From assembly GCA_963710135.1 (NCBI GenBank), contig CAVPYY010000002.1, positions 499,017 through 563,016 of the forward strand: a DNA stretch of 64,000 nucleotides, read 5' to 3'. The stretch comes from SG8-30 sp963710135 (lineage in GTDB: Bacteria; Pseudomonadota; Gammaproteobacteria; Steroidobacterales; Steroidobacteraceae). Positions within the stretch are counted from its first letter, which is position 1; every line of letters begins with the position of its first letter. The notes below the pieces were generated by a model that worked only from the letters and a program-made list of their open reading frames with translations, was not told the DNA's origin and ran no database searches. Below are positions 57,837 through 64,000 of this stretch, in pieces. Position numbers and translations under genes: made by a program.

Positions 57837-60611
57837 TGACGCTGCACGCTCGCCCCCGCCTCATCGCCCTGCTGGGCGCGCTCTGCGCGGTCGTGGCCTC
57901 GCTCGTCGCCGTGTCGTCCAGCGCCCAGACGCCCACGCCCGAGCAGCTCGCCATCTTCAAGAGCCTGCCGCCCGAGGCGCAGAAGCAGCTGCTCGACGAG
58001 ATGCTCAAGCAGCAGGGGCAGACGGCGCGCCCGGCGGAGCAGGGCGCCCCGGAGACCGCGCCGGCCGTCCCGAAGGCCGCACCGCCCGAGGACCTCAACC
58101 TGCGGGTGCGCCCCGAGTTCACTGGCGAGCCGGCGCTGCGCGCCGGGGACACCGTGCTGGTGCAGCTCGCCGTGCCCGAACCGGCCGCCGGTGCGCCGCC
58201 GCTCGAACCGGCCTTCGTGGCCCGCGCCGGCCAGCTCGTCGAGCGCGCGGCCCAGAACAATCCCTACCGCCTGAATCGCGCCGGCGAGCTGCAGCTGCCC
58301 GGCCTGCCGTCGATCGCGCTCGCGGGCCTGACGCTCGGCGAGGCCACGATGCGCCTGGAGCTCGACCCGGCGCTGCGCGGGCTCGACGTCACGCTCACCC
58401 TGCTGCCGCTCGACGCGCAGGGCACCGAGGCGCTCAAGCCCTTCGGCTACGACCTGTTCCGCGACAGCGCGCAGGGGATGAAGCCCGCGGACAACGTCCC
58501 CGTCCCGGCGGAGTACGTGGTCGGTCCCGGCGACACGCTCGAAGTGCAGCTCTACGGCAAGGAGTCCGGCAGCTACACCCTGCCGGTGGGCCGCGACGGC
58601 AAGGTCGACTTCCCCGAGCTCGGCCCGATCGCCGTCGCCGGCCAGCGCTTCGACGCCGTGCGTGCGCAGATCGAACGGCGCGTGGCCGAGCAGCTGATCG
58701 GCGTGCAGGTCGCCGTGTCCATCGGCGAGCTGCGCGGCATCCAGGTGTTCGTGCTCGGCGACGCCGAGCAGCCAGGCTCCTATACCGTCAGCGGACTGTC
58801 GACCATCACCAACGCGCTGCTCGAGAGCGGCGGCGTCAAGCCGATCGGTTCGCTGCGTGACATCCAGCTCAAGCGCGACGGGCGCATCGTGCGCCGCCTC
58901 GACCTGTACGACGTGCTGCTCAATGGCGACACCAGCAACGACGTGCGTCTCCTGCCCGGCGACGTCATCTTCATCCCGCCGGTGGGCCGCACCGTCGGCA
59001 TCGAGGGCGAGGTGCGCCGCCCGGCGATCTACGAGCTCGGTGGCAATTCGACTGCCGCCGACCTGCTCTACCTCGCGGGCGGCCTGACACCCGAGGCGGA
59101 CCCGCGCATCGCGCGCATCACCCGCATCGACGCGAGCCGCGAGCGGACGGTCGTCGACCTCGATCTCACGACGCCGAACGCGCGGACCATGCCGGTGCAG
59201 ACCGGCGACGTGCTGCGCGTGTTCGCTATCCGGCCTTCGCTCGAGAACGCCGTCGCGCTGGAAGGGCACGTGTTCCGCCCCGGCGTCTCGCAGTTCAGGC
59301 CGGGCATGCGGCTGACCGACGTGATTTCCGCACCCGAGGAACTCAAGCCCAATGCTGACCTCGGCTATGTGCTGATTCGCCGCGAGATCGGCCCGGAGCG
59401 GCGCATCGAGGCGCTGTCCGCCGACCTGGCCGCCGCGTGGCGCGCCCGCGGCAGCGACGCCGATCCCCTGCTGCAGCCGCGCGACCGGGTGATCGTGTTC
59501 GATCGTGAGGGTGGGCGGGAGTCCGCGGTGGCGCCCATCCTGCGTGACATCCAGCGGCAGGGCACGCCCGAGGTGCCCGCGCAGGTCGTCGACGTGTTCG
59601 GCCAGGTGCGTGCGCCCGGCCGCTATCCGCTCGAGCCCGGCATGACTCTCGCCGATCTAATCCGCGCCGGCGGCGGGCTGAGAGATTCTGCATTCGGCGG
59701 GCAGGCGGAGCTCGCCCGCTACGAAGTGCGCGACGGCGTACAGCGCCAGACCGAGCTGATCGAAGTCGACCTCGCGGCGGTACGGCGCGGGGAGGGCGGC
59801 GCGGACGTCGTGCTGCGGCCGTACGACACCCTGAACGTGCAGGTCATCGAGGACTGGGCCAACCAGGGGACCGTCGAGCTGCGCGGCGAGGTGCGCTTCC
59901 CGGGCAGGTATCCCATCCGTCGTGGCGAGACGCTCAAGTCCGTGATCGAGCGGGCCGGCGGACTCACGTCGCTCGCGTTCGTCGAGGGCTCCGTCTTCAC
60001 GCGCGAGGACCTCAAGGACCGGGAGCGCAAGCAGCTCGAGACGCTCGCCGACCGGCTGCAGGCGGATCTGGCGACGCTGGCGCTGCAGTCGCTCGCAGCT
60101 GGGCGATGCCAGCCAGGGCGCGCAGGCGCTGGCGGTCGGCCAGCAGCTGCTCTCACAGCTCGAGACGGCCAGGCCCGTCGGTCGGCTGGTCATCGACCTG
60201 CCCGCCATCGTTTCGGCGGATGCCGGCAGCTCGCGGGACGTCGTGCTGCGCAACGGCGACACGCTGATCATTCCGGAGCGGTCGCAGGAAGTGACAGTGC
60301 TGGGTGAGGTGCAGAACGCGACGTCGCACTTCTACCGCGCGGACCTCGGGCGCGACGACTACATCAGCATGAGCGGCGGCATGACCGCCCGCGCCGACAA
60401 GGGGCGCATCTACGTCGTGCGCGCGGACGGCAGCGTCGTGGCGAACGACGGAGGACGATGGTTCAGCCGCAGTCGGGTGGATGTGAGGCCGGGCGATACG
60501 GTCGTGGTGCCGCTCGAGGCTGACCGCATCCGGCCGCTGACGCTGTGGACCAGCGTCACGCAGATTCTCTACAACATTGCGGTTGCAGTGGCCGCGGTGA
60601 ATTCGTTCTGA
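57833..60611 (+). CDS. Large SLBB-domain polysaccharide export protein, one frameshift
   Basis: A Wza-like outer-membrane polysaccharide exporter of unusual size, about 925 residues. Signal peptide LIALLGALCAVVASLVAVSSS, then a Gln/Pro linker. The polysaccharide-export (PES) motif is AEYVVGPGDTLEVQLYG, followed by a chain of SLBB repeats (GIQVFVLGDAEQPGSYTVSG, VVDVFGQVRAPGRYPLEPG, GTVELRGEVRFPGRYPIRRG, EVTVLGEVQNATSHFYRAD) that line the periplasmic channel. It ends in a hydrophobic helix (SVTQILYNIAVAVAAVNSF). One extra base near 60095 splits it. The start ATG at 57833 overlaps the Wzi B stop; 57821 is the alternative. E. coli Wza is about 380 residues with fewer SLBB repeats. Confidence 0.88.
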
Positions 60612-60662
60612 GCCTGGGACGCATGGCGAAGAAGCGACTGAGACAATGTGCGACAGCCCAAG

Positions 60663-61577
60663 ATGTTCGCGATCTCTGACGAGAATGCAGTGATGCAACC
60701 CAGTCAACCGGAGTCACAGGTTGCAGACCTTGTGCGTCTATTGTGGCGATCGAAATACGTCTTGCTGATCGGTGCTTTGATCGGTGGCATGTTGGGAGGT
60801 GGCGCGGCGTGGCTGACACATCCGGTCTATCGTGTAACGGTTGTGATGATGCCCAGTGCAGAGATTGGCTTTTCGGACAGCCTGGGCTCCGCGCTGGGTC
60901 CGGCGGGCAGTTTGGCGGCGCTGGTCGGGCTGGGCGGCGGTGGTAGTCGAGTCGATGAGGCTATCGCGGTACTTGAATCCCGTAAGTTCACCGAGGGCTT
61001 GATTGAGGAACGTGGGCTGCTACCCCAGCTATTCTTCAAGGCCTGGGATTCAACCGCAGGCGCGTGGCGCGCGGGACTTGCTAAACAGCCCAGCTTGTAT
61101 GACGGCTACCGTCGTTTCGAGAAGCTTAGACAGATCAGGCGCGACAACAGGACTGGCCTTGTCACGCTCGAGTTGATATGGTCGGACGCCGTCGAGGCGG
61201 CGGAACTGGCGAACCTTATGGTCGCAGGGGTCAACGACGACTTGCGCAAGCGCGATATCGCGGAAGCAACTCGCAGCATTGAGCAGCTCAGCGCCGAGCT
61301 GTCCCGAAATGCAGTCGTCGCGGTTCAGGCGTCCATCAACAAATTGATCGAAGCTAACGTTAGACGCCGGGCCCTTGCAAACGCTCGTGATGACTACGTG
61401 TTTCACATCATTGATCCCGCTGTGGCGCCGGACCGCGATGATTACTTTCGTCCGAAGCCAGTCCTGTTCGTTGCCGCCGGCGTATTCTCCGGACTCGTGC
61501 TCGGCATCGTCGCTATCGCACTGTCTGGCCTTGTGAGACTGCTGCGTGTCCCGCGACGCGCATCGGCAGCCGAATGA
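60663..61577 (+). CDS. Wzz-type polysaccharide chain-length determinant
   Basis: About 304 residues with two flanking membrane helices (VLLIGALIGGMLGGGAAWL near the N-terminus, PVLFVAAGVFSGLVLGIVA at the end) and a periplasmic helical body, the Wzz topology. The conserved Wzz stretch is YRVTVVMMPSAE, and the body has RRFEKLRQIRRDNRTGLVTLEL. No tyrosine-kinase domain. It sets polysaccharide length in Wzx/Wzy systems. Start choice is uncertain: ATG 60663, or ATG 60693, or GTG 60648. The base composition drops visibly from here on, with more AT at third positions, suggesting a locus acquired or exchanged separately. Confidence 0.85.
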   Translation: MFAISDENAVMQPSQPESQVADLVRLLWRSKYVLLIGALIGGMLGGGAAWLTHPVYRVTVVMMPSAEIGFSDSLGSALGPAGSLAALVGLGGGGSRVDEAIAVLESRKFTEGLIEERGLLPQLFFKAWDSTAGAWRAGLAKQPSLYDGYRRFEKLRQIRRDNRTGLVTLELIWSDAVEAAELANLMVAGVNDDLRKRDIAEATRSIEQLSAELSRNAVVAVQASINKLIEANVRRRALANARDDYVFHIIDPAVAPDRDDYFRPKPVLFVAAGVFSGLVLGIVAIALSGLVRLLRVPRRASAAE

Positions 61578-61906
61578 CACGATACCCTTCTGCGTCGCTC
61601 GTCCCGCTGCTGTGGCGGACTAGTCTGGCACTTACCGCGTGGTGCGGGCGGCAGGGCGACGAGCAGGAGGTTGCTGCTTCGGTCTTCGGCTTGAGGTGGT
61701 ATTGCCGTCGATCGCATGCGGTGACGGCGGATGTGGTTGGTTTTGACCTTACTGGCGAAGAGAAGGTCCCCGCGGGCGTCAAGCGCCTTCCAGATGATCC
61801 GGGCTTCTGTTCGCATAGGAGGGCGCGGTTTGGCCCGCAAGGAGCGGGCCGGGCGGCACTATCTATCGCGGATTCGGTTCTTCGGCGGGACGCGGCCGCG
61901 CAATGA
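61574..61906 (+). CDS. Unrecognised 110-residue frame before the flippase
   Basis: An open frame whose ATG overlaps the Wzz stop (ATGA), a sign of coupling, but whose product (MTRYPSASLVPLLWRTSLAL, DLTGEEKVPAGVKRLPDDPG) matches nothing I know. The 352 bases between wzz and wzx hold nothing else clear. Frames here are short and homology to a polysaccharide gene is not visible, so it may be a decayed or mis-sequenced gene or no gene at all. Confidence 0.25.
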   Translation: MTRYPSASLVPLLWRTSLALTAWCGRQGDEQEVAASVFGLRWYCRRSHAVTADVVGFDLTGEEKVPAGVKRLPDDPGFCSHRRARFGPQGAGRAALSIADSVLRRDAAAQ

Positions 61907-61928
61907 GCTTCCCCGCGGACTTCTCGGC

Positions 61929-63239
61929 ATGAGGGTCTGGAGCGGCGCTCTGACGCGGCTCCTCCAACGACCCCACGCCCGTCGGCTACTGCACGGCGGC
62001 GCATGGAGCCTGCTTGGTGGCGTGGGCTCGCGGTTGTTGATGCTGCTGCTGACCCTCCTGCTCGTCCAATTGGTCGGCGCTCGAGACTTCTCTCGCTTCG
62101 CAGTCGTGCAGAGCACTGTCTTGACTGCCCTCGTGTTCGCCGGCTTTGGCCCAGGCCTCGCGGCCACCGATACGCAGCGCGCCTGCGTGAGGCGGAACTG
62201 GAACGCCTTGGTAGGGTCTTGGGGGTGTTGCGACATGCTGCGCTGGTTAGCAGCATCGTGGTTGCCCTTCGGCATGGCTGCAGCGTCTCCATATCTGGCC
62301 GAGCATGCATTTGGCGATCCGACATTGCACCACTGATCCAGCTCGCAGCGGTGGCCGTGTTCTTCGGCGCCCTCGATTCGTTCCAGGCTGGCGCCTTGGT
62401 CGGCCTGGAGGCCATGAGGGAAAGCGCGCTGTCCATGCTGTCGGGTGTCGGTCTCGGAATGCCCGGCTTACGCTCCTCCTGGCAAGCTGGTTCGGCGCCG
62501 TCGGGGCGGTGGGTGGGCTTGTGGCCACCTATCTCTTGCAGGCTGGCGCCAGCGGATTCCTGCTGCGTCGTGAATGCGCGCGACGGGGGATCCATATAGC
62601 CGCAGACGGCGGAAGGACGGAACTGCGGGAGCTGCTTGCGTTCACGGCACCCTCGATGCTGTCAGGATTGATGGTTGCGCCTGCGCATTGGTTTGTCCAG
62701 GCGAGCCTGCCATCCGGTCAGCTCCGGATGGAGTGCAGCTGACGGTACTCACGGTCGCCATGCAGTGGTTTCATGCAATCTGCATGGTCCCACAGATGGT
62801 CGGCCGCGTGATTCTTCCGATTCTGAGTGATGCCGGGGCGCAAGGGCAACGTGACACGGTAGTCGGCATCCTGAGATCGCTGGTGGCAGCGTACGCAGTC
62901 GCAGTTCTCCCCGTGTCGTTGGGCATCGTCATGGCATCGAGTGAGCTGATGAGACTCTACGGCGTCGCGTTCGCGTCGGAGGGGGCAGCGCTGGCCCTGG
63001 TGGCCATCGCCGCGGCGTTTGCAGCGCTCTGTATTCCGGTCGGTCAGGCCATTGCCGCGGAGGGGCGCATGTGGCTCGGTCTTGGCGCAAACTTTCTGTC
63101 GGCTGCCACTTTCGTTGTTGGTGCAATTGCGATGCTTGACGCCGGTGCCCGCGGTGTGGGACTGGCGTTGGCGGCTGCGTACTTGATCCAGTTCATGGTG
63201 GCGATGGGCATCGCGCGCGTCGCCTTGCGGCGCTGCTGA
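61929..63239 (+). CDS. Wzx-like polysaccharide flippase, five frameshifts
   Basis: A polysaccharide/O-unit flippase with about twelve to fourteen membrane helices, about 437 residues when corrected. Recognisable parts: HGGAWSLLGGVGSRLLMLLL, LVGARDFSRFAVVQS, FGDPTL then APLIQLAAVAVFFGALDSFQ, ASWFGAVGAVGGLVATYLLQ, AFTAPSMLSGLMVAPAHWFV, and the C-terminal helices ending VAMGIARVALRRC. Frames change near 62170, 62266, 62327, 62470 and 62715. In each case one base lost or gained in a run of C or G restores homology, unlike the mostly non-homopolymer insertions elsewhere. It would flip undecaprenyl-linked repeat units across the inner membrane. The start at 61929 is tentative. Confidence 0.78.
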
Positions 63240-63261
63240 CAGGCCAACCGGTGTGGGGCGA

Positions 63262-64000
63262 GTGAACGAACGAAGTGGTGCTCGCCGGACGCTCCATCCT
63301 GACCCCGTTCTTCACAGAGCAGGACTCGCGGGCCATGCGGCTCGCGACCTACGTCCGTGCGGCAGGAGGCGTGGTTGACATTGCTGGCGTGGCGGAATCC
63401 GAGCTGTCTGAGAGACCGAGAGCGGCAGGCCGTCATGGGGCAGTGGGTGCGCGGGGTCAGCGTCGGTTGCAGCGATATCGGCAGGCATGGTCTGTCCTGC
63501 GGGCGCAATGCGGGCAGTACGATCAGGTAGTGGCCGTCAATTGCGAGCTTGGGATCATCAGTTGGCTGTTTCGTCTTTTTCACCGTGAGTCCTTCCGCTT
63601 GGTCTTGGATGTCTACGATCATCACGGGGCCGTATTCGAGTCGCGCATGCTTTCTGCCGCTTTTGATGTGCTTGAGCTGATCGCGGCGGCCTTGGCTGAC
63701 ACGGTCATCCTGCCCATTCGGGAGCGCATGGCTCAGTATCCGAGGTGGTCAAGATCGACGATATCGCGTAAGGCGCTGTTCATCAGCAACCTCGGATTCG
63801 AATTTCCCGAGACGATCCCGCCTGCGCGTCAGCGGGAGCATCACCGGGAGTCTGCCGGGGTCGCGGCGAACGTGTCCAGGCGGCGTAGCGTCGTTTACTG
63901 TGGGAATGTGGACTATTCGCGAGGTCTGGATACGCTCATCTCGGCAGTAAAGGACACGTCCGGGCAGTGGCAGCTCGACATACACGGTGGCGGCGTTGCG
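63262..64000 (+). CDS. Glycosyltransferase, GT4-like, 5' part (partial)
   Basis: Runs off the end of the window. The frame from GTG 63275 is open for 242 codons: VVLAGRSILTPFFTEQDSRA, then VLDVYDHHGAVFESRML, LADTVILPIRERMAQY, KALFISNLGFEFPET, then YCGNVDYSRGLDTLISAV, the start of the C-terminal donor-binding domain of a GT-B (family 4-like) enzyme. The likelier start is GTG 63262 (VNEVVLAGR) with GGGGCGA upstream, if one extra C near 63271 is assumed. It follows the flippase by 22 bases. The sugar is unknown. Confidence 0.75.

Noticed and set aside
63044..63625. A 193-codon minus-strand frame over the flippase end and the glycosyltransferase start
   Set aside because: The plus strand has an uninterrupted glycosyltransferase frame over most of this region; the minus product has no recognisable motif.

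Overview
The window is a contiguous stretch of a GC-rich gammaproteobacterial chromosome. Several gene orders are classic for that class: fimV-truA-accD-folC-dedD-cvpA-purF, the tRNA cluster followed by tig-clpP-clpX-lon, gloB-yafS-rnhA-dnaQ, prmB-aroC, and an EF-P beta-lysylation set (efp, epmA, epmB). FimX and FimV point to a type IV pilus system of the Pseudomonas/Xanthomonas kind. The genus cannot be fixed from the sequence alone. HMG-CoA reductase where hupB might be expected after lon, and a hybrid receiver/Ser-Thr kinase, suggest a less-studied lineage.

Layout. 1-1380 is the 3' part of parC. 1381-2090 is a dense repeat island. 2091-9887 carries fimX, epmB and efp, then a leftward operon (SCO protein-psd-epmA-msrC) divergent from prmB-aroC-MFS transporter. 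12.4-21.1 kb is the fimV-to-purF block. 21.1-24.3 kb has a glycerate-kinase-like gene, the receiver/kinase hybrid and miaE, whose 3' end runs into a second repeat island. 24.7-29.1 kb has lpxH-ppiA (leftward) and gltX-cysS (rightward). 29.3-31.3 kb has folD and five tRNA genes (Pro, Arg, His, Lys, Leu). 31.3-37.4 kb is the protein quality-control block tig-clpP-clpX-lon. 37.5-43.1 kb has HMG-CoA reductase, an acyltransferase-like gene, tRNA-Val and tRNA-Asp, ppiD and a dicarboxylate/amino-acid symporter. After a third repeat island come fabI, mltD, gloB, yafS, rnhA, dnaQ and nhaB (43.5-50.2 kb). From 50.3 kb to the end is a surface-polysaccharide locus: UDP-HexNAc dehydrogenase (tviB-like), UDP-uronate epimerase-like gene, pgi, two tandem Wzi-family outer-membrane proteins, a very large SLBB export protein, a Wzz-like chain-length protein, a Wzx-like flippase and the start of a glycosyltransferase.

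Two unrelated families of palindromic repeats sit within about ten bases of the stop codons of parC, cysS, clpX, lon and the symporter, and inside the end of miaE. One family centres on a 13-bp palindrome (GGGGACTGTCCCC) and an 87-bp hairpin present three times. The other is an inverted pair of a 19-bp word (GGGGACATTCTCTATTTTC). No transposase gene for them is visible here.

Many conserved genes are split by single-base shifts: epmA, cysS, folD, tig, clpP, clpX, lon, nhaB, both wzi genes, the SLBB gene and wzx. These genes are normally intact and often essential, and several carry multiple shifts, so sequencing or assembly error is much likelier than gene decay. I annotate them as whole genes and give the inferred shift positions.
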